From Fibrella aestuarina BUZ 2 (GTDB lineage: Bacteria > Bacteroidota > Bacteroidia > Cytophagales > Spirosomataceae), in assembly GCF_000331105.1 (NCBI RefSeq), contig NC_020054.1:1911698-1975697 (forward strand): a stretch of 64,000 bases of DNA, given 5' to 3'. The position numbers were made by a program, and so were the translations under genes. The notes under the pieces were generated by a model, which saw only the letters and a list, made by a program, of their open reading frames with translations, was not told where the DNA came from and searched no databases. This document shows positions 8,966-18,086 of this stretch, piece after piece. Positions within the stretch are counted from its first letter, which is position 1. Each line of letters opens with the position of its first letter.

Positions 8966-10363
8966 ATGGCAGCACACACTCCCCGGCGCTACGACGCTAT
9001 CATCATCGGCGTTGGTCAGGCCGGTAAACCACTGGCCATGGCGCTTGCCAAAGCGGGCCGTTCGGTAGCCGTTATTGAACGGAAATGGGTGGGCGGCACC
9101 TGCATTAATTACGGCTGTACGCCCACCAAAACCCTACTAGCGTCGGCGCAGGCCGCTTACGAGGCACGCCGTCTGAGCGAATACGGTGTTCGAGCCGGTA
9201 AGGTGGCGGTCGACTTTGCGGCGGTGATCGCCCGGAAGAATGCGATGGTGGACCAATTCCGGGGCGGTATCGAAGCGTCGTTTGCGAAAACCAAACACCT
9301 GACCCTGGTCTATGGGGAGGCCTATTTTGCCGATACTAAAACCGTAGTGGTGCATGATAAGAATGGCAAGGAGCAGCGGCTAACGGCCGACCAGATCTTT
9401 ATCAACTGCGGTACGCGCCCCGCCACCCCACCCATACCGGGGCTGGACACGGTCGACTGGCTGACGTCGACCACGCTGATGGACGTACCTGAGCTGCCCA
9501 GGCACCTGGTGATTATTGGCGGCGGCTACATTGGCGTCGAGTTCAGCCAGATGTTCCGTCGGTTTGGGAGCAAGGTTACGATCCTGGTCCGGGACGGGCA
9601 TCTGCTGCCCCATGAGGATCCGGATATCAGCGAGGCACTCGCCCAGATTCTGACTTACGAAGGCATAAATATTCGGTACAACACGGCGGTCACGCAGGTA
9701 CGTCAACCCGGCGCAACAACGATCAAGCTGACTTTGACTACCGATGAGCAGCGCCATACGCTGACGGGTTCGCATCTGCTGGTGGCGGTGGGGACAACGC
9801 CCAACTCTGATACGCTCAACCTGGAAGCGGCAGGCGTGAAAACCGACGAGAAAGGGTTCATTCAGGTTAACGATCGGCTCGAAACGACGCAGCCTGGCAT
9901 TTACGCGCTGGGCGACATCAAAGGCGGCCCGGCCTTCACCCACATTGCCTACGACGACTACCGGGTTGTTAAACAGAACTTGCTCGATGGCGGCAAGGCC
10001 AGCATTGCCAACCGCCCGGTGCCCTATACGGTCTTCACTGATCCGCAGTTGGGGCGGATCGGCCTGACAGAACAGGAAGCCAAAAAACAGGGAAAACAGG
10101 TACGGGTGGCGAGCATGCCCATGAGCCAGGTGGCGCGGGCCATCGAAACGAGTCATACCAACGGCCTGATGAAAGTGCTGGTCGATGCCGATACCGACCA
10201 ACTGCTTGGTGCCGCCATACTTGGCATGGAAGGCGGCGAGCTGATGACGATGCTTCAACTGGCTATGATGGGGCAACTGCCCTACCAGCGGTTGCGCGAT
10301 GCCATTTTCGCTCATCCAACCCTGGCCGAATCGTTCAATAATCTCTTCACGACGCTCGATTGA
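8966..10363 (+). CDS. FAD-dependent pyridine nucleotide-disulfide oxidoreductase (MerA/YkgC-like)
   Basis: Cytoplasmic flavoprotein of 465 residues in the class I disulfide oxidoreductase family. An N-terminal FAD motif (IIIGVGQAGKPLAMALAKAG, residues about 10-30) is followed by the redox-active disulfide GGTCINYGCTPTK near residue 42. A central NAD(P) Rossmann motif reads VIIGGGYIGVEF, and the C-terminal dimerisation domain ends in HPTLAESF with the His-Glu pair that acts as acid-base catalyst in the family. The N-terminal heavy-metal domain of true MerA is absent, and the variant active-site context (INYGCTPT rather than VNVGCIPS) argues against lipoamide dehydrogenase. It may be a thiol or quinone reductase. 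No functional partner is adjacent. Confidence 0.85.
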   Translation: MAAHTPRRYDAIIIGVGQAGKPLAMALAKAGRSVAVIERKWVGGTCINYGCTPTKTLLASAQAAYEARRLSEYGVRAGKVAVDFAAVIARKNAMVDQFRGGIEASFAKTKHLTLVYGEAYFADTKTVVVHDKNGKEQRLTADQIFINCGTRPATPPIPGLDTVDWLTSTTLMDVPELPRHLVIIGGGYIGVEFSQMFRRFGSKVTILVRDGHLLPHEDPDISEALAQILTYEGINIRYNTAVTQVRQPGATTIKLTLTTDEQRHTLTGSHLLVAVGTTPNSDTLNLEAAGVKTDEKGFIQVNDRLETTQPGIYALGDIKGGPAFTHIAYDDYRVVKQNLLDGGKASIANRPVPYTVFTDPQLGRIGLTEQEAKKQGKQVRVASMPMSQVARAIETSHTNGLMKVLVDADTDQLLGAAILGMEGGELMTMLQLAMMGQLPYQRLRDAIFAHPTLAESFNNLFTTLD

Positions 10364-10448
10364 GTCCTCGCCAATCTATGGTGATAGCGTCAGCTTGTCT
10401 AGACTAACGCAGCGTAACCTGTCTACAGCATGCAACGCTAGTGGTTGC

Positions 10449-10488
10449 CGCCTACCTCTGTTACAGCATGTTGTAACAGAGGTAGGCG
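10449..10488. terminator. 17-bp perfect stem-loop upstream of susC
   Basis: Perfect inverted repeat with a hexanucleotide loop (GCATGT), 86 bases after the oxidoreductase stop. No T-run follows. It may end the upstream transcript or act as a structured element ahead of the susC promoter. Confidence 0.45.
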
Positions 10489-10615
10489 ACGCTTGCTTCA
10501 TGCAGTTATGTAGTGTGAAAAATATGTTGAGAATTTTTACTTAATAAGTTACAGTAGTTGTTACTATGGGCAGGTTCGTACGATAAGATTTAAAAATTCG
10601 GCTATTTTGTTAAAC

Positions 10616-10623
10616 TATATTTG
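10616..10623 (+). promoter_or_regulatory. Probable -7 box of the susC promoter
   Basis: TATATTTG fits TAnnTTTG and lies 42 bases before the susC ATG within an AT-rich stretch. A matching -33 element is not clear. Confidence 0.45.
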
Positions 10624-10664
10624 GAATGTAAAACGGGGGTTACACCACCAGACTACTCGACGCT

Positions 10665-13600
10665 ATGAATGAAGATGTACCTCGCCGCCGCTGGGACCGG
10701 CTTTTCCTGTCTATTCTCTTTAGTCTAGTCTTATATTGCCCGGGCCTGTTGGCGCAGTCGGGCGACCGGACCATTTCGGGTACCGTGCGCGACGAAAAAG
10801 GGCAGGGGCTACCAGGTGTTAATGTGGTCATTAAAGGGTCGCAGAAAGGTGCCAGCACCGATGTCGACGGCAACTACCGCATCACCGTCGCTGACCGTAC
10901 CGACGGGCAGACTACGATCCTCCAGTTCTCGTTCATTGGGTACGTTAGCCAGGAGGTACCCATCGGCTCGCAGTCGACCGTCGACGTACAACTGAAGGAA
11001 GAGGCGCAATCATTGACAGAAGTAGTGGTGGTTGGCTACGGCGCCCAGAAAAAATCGGACCTCACGGGGGCTGTTTCGACGGTGAGTGCCAAAGAGATCA
11101 GCCGGTTGCCACTGATTGGCGTCGATCAGGCCTTGCAGGGGAAAGCACCGGGGGTACGGGTTACGCAGAACACCGGCGCACCCGGCGAGGGTGTATCCGT
11201 CCGGATTCGTGGTACGGGCAGCATCAACGACAACAACCCGCTGTACATCGTCGACGGCATCCCGACCAAAGATGCGTTCAGTATCCTGACGCCCAGCGAC
11301 ATCGAAAGCATCACGATCCTGAAAGATGCTTCATCGTCGGCGATCTACGGCGCACGGGCCGCCAACGGTGTCGTGCTGATTACGACCAAAAAGGGAGCCG
11401 TCGGTTCGACCCGGATCAGCTTCAACGCCTACACGGGTCTGCAACAGCATGGCCGCCTGATTCCGATGGCCAATACGGATGAGTACGTTCGGATTTACAA
11501 CGAAGCCGCCAACAACGACAACGCCGAGTTTACCAATCCCAGCCTGTTCCGAAAACTCATCACGCCCGAGATTCAAGCCACGCTACCCAACACCGACTGG
11601 CAGAAGGAGATTTTCCGCGTAGCCCCCATCAACAACTACCAACTGTCGTTCAGTGGGGGGACGGCATCGTCGCGCTACCTCATCAGCGGGTCGTATTTTG
11701 ATCAGCAGGGGATTGTGCTCAACTCGGGCTACCGGCGCTATTCGCTCAAAGCCAACATCGACGCCGACGTCGCCGGTTTTATCAAAATCGGCACGAACCT
11801 GAACCTGACCTACGGCGAGCGCGACATCGTCCCGTCGTCGGGCGATGGCTACGGCGGTAACGGTGGGAGCGTGGTGCGGTATGCGTTGTTTCGCACGCCC
11901 GCCATCCCGGTGTACGATCCCACGACGGGCAATTTCTCGGATCTGCCCGCCCGCACCGATCTGTTTGGCGATGGCTACAATCCCGTTGGGCTGGCCTTGA
12001 AACAAGACAACAAGGAACGGCAATACCGGGCGTTTGGTAACCTCTACGGCCAGTTTCAGCTAGGCAAGAACCTCATCTTCCGTACCGACGGTGGGCTCGA
12101 TCTGGGCATACTCAACCGGAAGCGATTCAACGAAAACTGGGGCACCAACGGGCGCATCAACAGCCCCGCCACCCTCACCGAAAACATCGGTACCTCGACC
12201 AACCTGACCTGGAACAACACGCTTAACTACCTGAAACAGTTTGGCGATGGGCACGATCTGTCGGTGTTGGTGGGTACGGAAGCCATTCGCAACGTGGGCC
12301 GCGACCTGACGGGCTCCGACCGCGCCTTTATCGACCAGGACCCGAACCTGCGCTACCTCGGCCGCGGTGCCGATCCAACGGGCCGAAACACCTACGCGGG
12401 CGATTCGCGCTGGAAGCTGTTTTCGCTGTTTGGGCGGGTCAACTACAACTACAAAGGCAAATACCTGGCCTCAGCCAACTTCCGCCGCGATGGGTCAAGC
12501 CGATTCCCGGCCGATAACCGCTACGCCAATTTCTATTCGGGCTCACTGGGCTGGAACATCGACCAGGAAGACTTCTTCCGGGCGCTGCAACCCACCATGT
12601 CGATCCTGAAACTGCGGGCGAGCATTGGGCAACTGGGCAACCAAGAGATTGGCAATTACCCCTACGCGAGCATCGTCACGCAGGGCTTTAATTACCCGTT
12701 TGGCGAAAGCCCGGCGCAGCAACCCGGCTACACCGTCACCTCACGCGGCAACACCAACGTGAAGTGGGAAACCTCGACGCAGACCGACGTGGGCCTCGAT
12801 ATGGGCTTTCTCAACAACCGCCTGCAAGCCACCATCGACTACTTCCTGAAACAAACCTCCGATATCCTGCTGCCGGTGCCGGTGCCGCGCTCGGGGGGGA
12901 CGGCGGGTGCGCCCTACGTCAACGCAGGCCGGGTGCAGAACCAGGGCGTCGAACTGGAAATCACGTACCGCAACCGGGTACGTGAACTGAACTACGACAT
13001 CAACGCCAACGTCTCGTACATCAAAAACAAGGTGCTCTCGCTGGGCAATGGCCAACCCATTCCGGGCGGGCGCATCGACAACGGCGTCTTCGCAACCCTA
13101 ACCGAACAGGGCTACCCCATTGGCTCGTTTTACCTGCTGACGCAGGACGGTATTTTTCAGAATCAGGCCGATATTTTCACCAGCGCCTTTCAGGGAAATG
13201 ACATTCGCCCCGGCGACGTGAAATTCCGCGACCTGAACAACGACGGCGTGATTAACCAACTGGACCGGTCGCACGTGGGTAGCCCCATTCCGCCGCTCGT
13301 GTACGGGGCCACGGCCAACCTGCAATGGCGCAACATCGACCTGTCAGTGTTTGTGCAGGGCGTATCGGGCAATCAGGTTTATTACCAGGTCGCCACCGAC
13401 ATCGAAGGCTTTTACCGGTCGTTCAACGTCACGAAGCGGGTTGTTGACGAGCATTGGACGGGCGAAGGCACCAGCAACACGCAGCCGCGGGTGTCGTGGC
13501 GGGGGGCTACTAACAACAAGTTACCCTCGACGCGCTTCCTGGAAGACGGCTCGTTTACCCGAATCAAAAACGTGCAGATCGGCTACTCGCTGCCGGCCAG

Positions 13601-13814
13601 TCTGGTCCGTAAATGGCGTATGACTAGCGCCCGGATTTACCTGAGTGGGCAAAACCTGCTGACGTTCACGAAGTACCCCGGCATGGACCCCGAACAGCAG
13701 TCGAGCGATAACCTCAACAACGAACAGTTTCGGGGCGACGTGGCCGTGGGTATCGACTGGGGAACGTACCCAATCTCAAGAATCTATACCCTCGGTATCA
13801 ATGTGAACTTTTAA
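10665..13814 (+). CDS. SusC/RagA-family TonB-dependent outer membrane receptor
   Basis: Outer-membrane importer of 1049 residues that, with a SusD lipoprotein, takes up glycans or peptides using TonB energy. After an N-terminal signal sequence (hydrophobic LFLSILFSLVLYCPGLLA), residues about 35-110 form a carboxypeptidase-regulatory-like domain (ISGTVRDEKGQGLPGVNVVI). The SusC linker LTEVVVVGYGAQKKSDLTGA follows, then the plug with VRIRGTGSINDNNPLYIVDG and ILKDASSSAIYGARAANGVV, and a long beta-barrel. SusD follows after 146 bases. No sigma/anti-sigma pair or hybrid two-component regulator is adjacent, so control probably comes from elsewhere. Substrate cannot be read from sequence; downstream genes point to a carbohydrate. 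Confidence 0.95.
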   Translation: MNEDVPRRRWDRLFLSILFSLVLYCPGLLAQSGDRTISGTVRDEKGQGLPGVNVVIKGSQKGASTDVDGNYRITVADRTDGQTTILQFSFIGYVSQEVPIGSQSTVDVQLKEEAQSLTEVVVVGYGAQKKSDLTGAVSTVSAKEISRLPLIGVDQALQGKAPGVRVTQNTGAPGEGVSVRIRGTGSINDNNPLYIVDGIPTKDAFSILTPSDIESITILKDASSSAIYGARAANGVVLITTKKGAVGSTRISFNAYTGLQQHGRLIPMANTDEYVRIYNEAANNDNAEFTNPSLFRKLITPEIQATLPNTDWQKEIFRVAPINNYQLSFSGGTASSRYLISGSYFDQQGIVLNSGYRRYSLKANIDADVAGFIKIGTNLNLTYGERDIVPSSGDGYGGNGGSVVRYALFRTPAIPVYDPTTGNFSDLPARTDLFGDGYNPVGLALKQDNKERQYRAFGNLYGQFQLGKNLIFRTDGGLDLGILNRKRFNENWGTNGRINSPATLTENIGTSTNLTWNNTLNYLKQFGDGHDLSVLVGTEAIRNVGRDLTGSDRAFIDQDPNLRYLGRGADPTGRNTYAGDSRWKLFSLFGRVNYNYKGKYLASANFRRDGSSRFPADNRYANFYSGSLGWNIDQEDFFRALQPTMSILKLRASIGQLGNQEIGNYPYASIVTQGFNYPFGESPAQQPGYTVTSRGNTNVKWETSTQTDVGLDMGFLNNRLQATIDYFLKQTSDILLPVPVPRSGGTAGAPYVNAGRVQNQGVELEITYRNRVRELNYDINANVSYIKNKVLSLGNGQPIPGGRIDNGVFATLTEQGYPIGSFYLLTQDGIFQNQADIFTSAFQGNDIRPGDVKFRDLNNDGVINQLDRSHVGSPIPPLVYGATANLQWRNIDLSVFVQGVSGNQVYYQVATDIEGFYRSFNVTKRVVDEHWTGEGTSNTQPRVSWRGATNNKLPSTRFLEDGSFTRIKNVQIGYSLPASLVRKWRMTSARIYLSGQNLLTFTKYPGMDPEQQSSDNLNNEQFRGDVAVGIDWGTYPISRIYTLGINVNF

Positions 13815-13945
13815 CACCGAACAGAGTCCGGTGCAAGTCAGGCCCCGCATGGGGGCAAGTCAATAAAGGTGACGCTGTAGCCAGTCAGTTTTGAGAAACA
13901 AGAGGACCCACGCGGAGCCTCACTTGCACCGGATACCATCCGGTG
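13815..13945. repeat. Inverted CACCGGAT-type repeats spanning the susC-susD gap
   Basis: The susC-susD intergenic region is bounded by two inverted copies of one element: a degraded copy at 13815-13848 (containing TCCGGTGCAAGTCAGG) and a better reverse copy at 13912-13945 (containing CCTCACTTGCACCGGAT). The better copy matches the element at 7357-7390 in reverse orientation. In mRNA the two could pair across a 63-nt loop just ahead of susD. Confidence 0.6.
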
Positions 13946-13960
13946 AAACCGAATAGCGTT

Positions 13961-15463
13961 ATGAAAAAATATGTGCTCTTACTGCTGCTCCTGTCGGGTT
14001 GCCGCGATTACCTTAACGAGGAATTGCGCGGCGACTACTCGGAGGAGTCGTTTTACCAGAATGAACGGCAGGCAGTGCTGGCCGTCAACGCCGCCTACCA
14101 GCCCCTGTCATTTTCATCGGACAACAATCGGCTGTGGGTGTTCGGCGACGTGGCCTCCGACGATGCTGCCAAAGGGGGCGACCCCGGCGACCAGGCCGAT
14201 ATTGGGCTGGTCGACGACTTTCAGGTGTTTCCGAACAACGGCCCTGTGGAGACGCAGTGGGCGCAATTCTACGAAGGTGTAGCCCGGACCAACCGGATTC
14301 TGGCGCGTATTCCGCAGATCCCGACGGCTAATATTACGCCCGCCGTTCGCGACCGGCTGCTGGGAGAAGCCCGGTTTCTACGCGCGCTCTATTATTTCTA
14401 CCTGGTCAATATCTACGGGCCGATCCCGGTGTCGCTGGAGCCGCGCAATCCCGATCAGTTGCAGATTACGCAGTCGCCCGTAGCCGATGTATATGCCAAC
14501 GCCATCGAGCCCGACCTGCGCGAAGCCGTCCGGCTGTTGCCCGTTACGCTCGCCGGGGCCGATCTGGGCCGGGCTACCAAAGGGGCCGCCAATGCATTGC
14601 TGGCGCGGGCGTCGCTCTATCAGGGCAAATGGCAGCAGGCGTTCGATGCCGCGCAGGCCGTGATCAGCAGTGGGCAGTATGACCTGTTGCCGCTCTACGC
14701 CCAGAATTTTCAGATCACGGGCCGCAACAGCCGCGAATCGGTGTTCTCGGTGCAACACCTGACCGGGCAGGTTCCGTTTCAGGGCAACCGGCTCAACCAG
14801 TGGTTTGCCCCCCGCTCCGGCGAAAATGGCTATTTCTTCGACGCACCTACGACCGCCTTCGTCAACGAATTTGAGAAAAACACCGCGGGCGTGGTCGACC
14901 CGCGCCTCGACTACACGGTGGGGCGGCAGGGTGGCCGGTGGGTCAACGGTGAAGCCTTCGATCCGTCGTGGTCGCCAACGGGTTACCTGAACAAAAAGCA
15001 CGTGCAGCCGCTAGCCGAAGTGCCGGTTAGCCTCAAGGGCGATGGCAACCTGAACTACGTGCTGATTCGCTACGCCGACGTGCTGCTGATGGCGGCGGAG
15101 GCGCTCAACGAACTGAATCGCCCGGCCGAGGCCATTCCGCTGGTGAACCGGGTGCGCAAACGGGCCCGCGAAAGTTACCTCAACGACCCGACCCTGCGCC
15201 CCACGACCGGTACGGCGGCCGTACCCACAGGCCTGCTGCCGGATCTGGGCAGTATCAGCCAGGGCAACCTGCGCGAGGCCATCCGCCACGAACGGCGTGT
15301 GGAGCTTGGCTTCGAGTTTCACCGCTGGTTTGATCTGATGCGCTACGGCAAAGACTACGCCCAGAATGCCCTGCGCGACAAACCCAATTTCAACTACGAC
15401 CGCAACCGCTACTTCCCGATTCCGCAGAGCGAGCGCGACACCAATAAGGCGCTGAAGTTCTGA
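13961..15463 (+). CDS. SusD/RagB-family outer membrane lipoprotein
   Basis: Surface glycan-binding lid of the SusCD complex, about 500 residues. The start at 13961 gives the lipoprotein signal MKKYVLLLLLLSGC with lipidation at Cys14; a GTG at 13943 lies inside the upstream repeat and is unlikely. The N-terminal SusD-like region (residues about 20-220) has the family's NERQAVLAVNAAYQPLS and WAQFYEGVARTNRILARIP helices. The C-terminal RagB/SusD domain contains YVLIRYADVLLMAAEALNEL and IRHERRVELGFEFHRWFDL, both strongly conserved. It follows susC and precedes a LamG lipoprotein, a typical cell-surface glycan-binding set. Confidence 0.95.
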   Translation: MKKYVLLLLLLSGCRDYLNEELRGDYSEESFYQNERQAVLAVNAAYQPLSFSSDNNRLWVFGDVASDDAAKGGDPGDQADIGLVDDFQVFPNNGPVETQWAQFYEGVARTNRILARIPQIPTANITPAVRDRLLGEARFLRALYYFYLVNIYGPIPVSLEPRNPDQLQITQSPVADVYANAIEPDLREAVRLLPVTLAGADLGRATKGAANALLARASLYQGKWQQAFDAAQAVISSGQYDLLPLYAQNFQITGRNSRESVFSVQHLTGQVPFQGNRLNQWFAPRSGENGYFFDAPTTAFVNEFEKNTAGVVDPRLDYTVGRQGGRWVNGEAFDPSWSPTGYLNKKHVQPLAEVPVSLKGDGNLNYVLIRYADVLLMAAEALNELNRPAEAIPLVNRVRKRARESYLNDPTLRPTTGTAAVPTGLLPDLGSISQGNLREAIRHERRVELGFEFHRWFDLMRYGKDYAQNALRDKPNFNYDRNRYFPIPQSERDTNKALKF

Positions 15464-15563
15464 CCGGCGCGGGTAGCTGTGGCTAACCACCGCCCCACGT
15501 CTGGTACGCAGTGCGCCTATGTTTTTACCCTAATTATTCGTTTTAACTTAATCACAATCCCCA

Positions 15564-16649
15564 ATGAGAAACTCATCGTTTATGACTTCACTGAAAGTCC
15601 TGATGGCTTTTGTGCTGCTGTTCAGCGTGTTTCAGGCCTGTAAGAAAGACGACGGCCCCACGGTTGATCCCGTCAATACAACGGCCCTGCGGGCTCGCAT
15701 CGACAGCGCCAACACGCTGTATAATGGCGCAAAAGAAGGTACGGCTGTCGGCAGCTACGAGGTTGGCTCACGCGCTACGTATAAAACAGCGATCGACGCG
15801 GCGACGTCGGTGCTGAACAACACGGCCTCGACGCAAACGCAGGTTAACAATGCCTACGTAAACCTGGGACAGGCAACCACCACGTTCCGGAGCAAGCAGG
15901 TAGCGGAAATCGCCCCCGACAAACTGGTGCTGTTCCTGAAGCTTGACGGCAACGCCAACGATGCCTCGGGCAAGGGCCTGAGCGGCTCACTGGTAGCGGG
16001 CGCTTCAGGCGTAGGCAGCGACACCGCCAACGTCGGTGGGGGCATGGCCACACTAACGACCGACCGCCTGGGGCAGGCCAACCTAGCGTATATGTTTGAC
16101 AAAGGCGGCCACATTGAGATTCCGTACAACAGCGCTCTCAACCCCGCTAAGGAACTTACGATCTCGATGTGGGTGAAACCTACCGTTATCCGGGCCGATA
16201 ACTATCTGGTGTCGATGGGCCGTTGGAACGGTTATAAACTGCAACTGCAGTCGGCCAACAAGGTGTTCCTGACCGTAAAAACGGCGCCTGGTAAATACAG
16301 CGAGCATGACAATGAATCGCCCACGCTTGATCTGAACAAGTGGTATCACATTGCGGCTACGTATAAATCAGGCGAGATGGTCTTCTACATCGACGGTACG
16401 GCGGTGAAAACCTGGACCGACGTAACGGGTGACCCAATTGGCATAAAAAATACGATCGGCATGAGCATTGGTCAGGATTTACCCAATGCCAATTACACCA
16501 ACGTAGCCACTGATGAGGCCGACGGTACTAACTTCTATCGTGGGTACGGCGGTTACTTTACGGGCGCCATGGACGAAATTCGGATTTACAACGCCGTGCT
16601 GAGCGGTACGCAGATTCGGTCGATCTATAACGCCGAGAAGAGCCTGTAA
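15564..16649 (+). CDS. FIVAR-like + LamG/concanavalin-like lipoprotein (SusE/F-position protein)
   Basis: Predicted surface lipoprotein of 361 residues. Signal peptide MRNSSFMTSLKVLMAFVLLF runs into a lipobox at VFQAC (Cys near 26). Residues about 40-110 form a helical segment (SANTLYNGAKEGTAVGSYEV and TQTQVNNAYVNLGQA) resembling a FIVAR-type module. Residues about 120-361 look like a LamG/concanavalin A-like lectin domain (LFLKLDGNANDASGKG, LTISMWVKP, WYHIAATYKSGEMVFYIDGT, GAMDEIRIYNAVLSGTQI). Its place after susD is where SusE/SusF-type glycan-binding proteins are found, so a carbohydrate-binding role is inferred; it could also be an inactive enzyme. The next gene starts 3 bases after its stop. 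Confidence 0.8.
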   Translation: MRNSSFMTSLKVLMAFVLLFSVFQACKKDDGPTVDPVNTTALRARIDSANTLYNGAKEGTAVGSYEVGSRATYKTAIDAATSVLNNTASTQTQVNNAYVNLGQATTTFRSKQVAEIAPDKLVLFLKLDGNANDASGKGLSGSLVAGASGVGSDTANVGGGMATLTTDRLGQANLAYMFDKGGHIEIPYNSALNPAKELTISMWVKPTVIRADNYLVSMGRWNGYKLQLQSANKVFLTVKTAPGKYSEHDNESPTLDLNKWYHIAATYKSGEMVFYIDGTAVKTWTDVTGDPIGIKNTIGMSIGQDLPNANYTNVATDEADGTNFYRGYGGYFTGAMDEIRIYNAVLSGTQIRSIYNAEKSL

Positions 16650-16760
16650 CGAATGAATACTGCACAATGTACAATGCACAATGAATTGGCCTCCCAGCTA
16701 CGTAGCTGGTTTAGGAAAGTGAACCCATTGTACATTGTACATTGTGCAGTATTCATTTCG
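16650..16760. repeat. Heptamer-array stem-loop at the LamG/binding-protein junction
   Basis: Left arm 16650-16683 reads as consecutive heptamers (AATGAAT, ACTGCAC, AATGTAC, AATGCAC, AATG). Right arm 16726-16760 is its reverse complement with one mismatch and one extra T. The loop contains a second perfect palindrome, CCAGCTACGTAGCTGG (16694-16709). The structure starts at the LamG stop codon and runs into the next coding frame. Confidence 0.8.
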
Positions 16761-18020
16761 TTTGCAGCCTGCCGCCCCCAAAACACGGATACCAGCCGAC
16801 CGCTGGTGTTCTGGTGCTCCAACAACGCCGCCGAAATCACGCTGGCGAAAGAGTTTACCGAGCAATGGCAACGTACCCAGCCGGCGGTGCCGCTGCGGTA
16901 TCAACCCATTCCGGAGGGGCGGTCGAGTGAAGAAATCATTCTGGCGTCGGTGGTGGGCAAAACAACGCCCGACATCTACGCCAACATGTGGCAGGGTAGC
17001 GTCGAGATGTATGCCAAAGCCGGGGTGTTGGTGCCGCTAGACACCATCCCCGGCTTTCTGGCGTTCATCCGGGAGCGCTGCGACAGCCTCGCCATCCAGG
17101 AGATTACGTCGGGCGACGGGCACATCTATCAGGTGCCCTGGAAGGTGAACCCCATCATGACGCTGTGCAATACCGGCATCCTGGCTGGTCTGCTACCCAA
17201 CGCCGGGAGTTACCGGTACAACGCGTTTCTGAAAGCCGGACAGGCCGTGCAGAAAGATGCCGACCACGATGGGTACGTCGATCAATGGCTGGGTTACACC
17301 GAGGTGCGGCCCATCTGGTATGAGCGGCTGTTCAATTTTTACCCGCTCTATCTGGCGGCGTCGGGCGGGGCTCCGTTGCTCACGCAGCAGCCAGGCCAGA
17401 AGGCGAAGGCGGCCTTCAACAATGCGGCGGCTGTGGGCGTGTTTCGCTTTTTGCAGACGCTCTACCGCAACAACTATTTCGCCAAGGAACGGCTGTCGGC
17501 CACCCGCGACCCGTTTATTGCGCAACGCATCGCTACGCTGTTTACGGGCCCCTGGCAGGTGGGGTTTCTCGAAAAATATGGTGACGCCGACCTGCGTTAC
17601 CAGTTTTACTCGTTGCCCGTTCCCGACGCGCATCAGGGACCGGTGTACACTTACGCCGACCCCAAAAACATTGTCATTTTCAACACCTGCCCTAATCCGG
17701 CGGCGGCCTGGTCGTTCGTGAAAACGCTGATCGATCGCCCCGGCGACCTCCGTCTGCTGGAGCTGACCGGGCAATTACCCCGCCGCAAAAGCCTGACGGC
17801 CGACCCGTATTTTGCTCCTTTTCTGTCCCAACACCCACGCCTGAAGCCCTTTGCCGAACAGGCCCGCTACCTCAAAGGCGTGGATAACCACGAGTTGATC
17901 GTGGAGGTCTTCGACATTATCTCGCAGGAATATGAAGCCTGCGTTGTGTATAACCGTAAACCCCCCGAAACCGCCATCAGCGATGCCGCCAAAGCCGTCG
18001 ATGTGCTGTTAGGAAATTAA
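16653..18020 (+). CDS. ABC sugar-binding lipoprotein (extracellular solute-binding family 1)
   Basis: Solute receptor of a carbohydrate ABC importer, up to 455 residues. The body is a family 1 binding protein: LVFWCSNNAAEITLAKEFTE, TPDIYANMWQGSVEMYAKAG, VPWKVNPIMTLCNTG, and a C-terminal AWSFVKTLIDRPGDLRLLEL. Lipidation is predicted at Cys40 (ISFAAC), preceded by a basic stretch LRSWFRK and a hydrophobic segment PLYIVHCAVFI. That hydrophobic segment is encoded by the right arm of the heptamer stem-loop. The start is uncertain: ATG 16653, ATG 16674 and GTG 16719 are all in frame, and the basic residues favour one of the two ATGs. Permeases follow. Confidence 0.85.
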   Translation: MNTAQCTMHNELASQLRSWFRKVNPLYIVHCAVFISFAACRPQNTDTSRPLVFWCSNNAAEITLAKEFTEQWQRTQPAVPLRYQPIPEGRSSEEIILASVVGKTTPDIYANMWQGSVEMYAKAGVLVPLDTIPGFLAFIRERCDSLAIQEITSGDGHIYQVPWKVNPIMTLCNTGILAGLLPNAGSYRYNAFLKAGQAVQKDADHDGYVDQWLGYTEVRPIWYERLFNFYPLYLAASGGAPLLTQQPGQKAKAAFNNAAAVGVFRFLQTLYRNNYFAKERLSATRDPFIAQRIATLFTGPWQVGFLEKYGDADLRYQFYSLPVPDAHQGPVYTYADPKNIVIFNTCPNPAAAWSFVKTLIDRPGDLRLLELTGQLPRRKSLTADPYFAPFLSQHPRLKPFAEQARYLKGVDNHELIVEVFDIISQEYEACVVYNRKPPETAISDAAKAVDVLLGN

Positions 18021-18086
18021 AGAGCGAAAGAATGAATGAGTGAGGCTTCGCGCGCACTCTTTCGCTCTTTTACTCTTTCACTCTTT
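18019..18086. repeat. Octamer-array stem-loop between binding protein and first permease
   Basis: AAAGAGCGAAAGA (18019-18031) pairs with TCTTTCGCTCTTT (18058-18070). The right side is an exact array of four octamers NNCTCTTT (CA, CG, TA and CA variants) at 18055-18086, ending one base before the permease ATG. The unit matches the AAAGAGNN array at 37825-37910. Confidence 0.75.

Larger units (their letters stand above)
10364..10664. other. Intergenic region with one strong stem-loop and the susC promoter
   Basis: About 300 bases without a gene. CGCCTACCTCTGTTACA at 10449-10465 and TGTAACAGAGGTAGGCG at 10472-10488 form a perfect 17-bp stem with a 6-nt loop. The second half is AT-rich and carries a -7-like box at 10616-10623. 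No coding potential is visible. Confidence 0.7.

Noticed and set aside
9380..10315. A 311-codon minus-strand frame opposite the flavin oxidoreductase
   Set aside because: Shadow frame with no motifs, His/Gln/Arg-rich as expected from reversed GC-rich codons.
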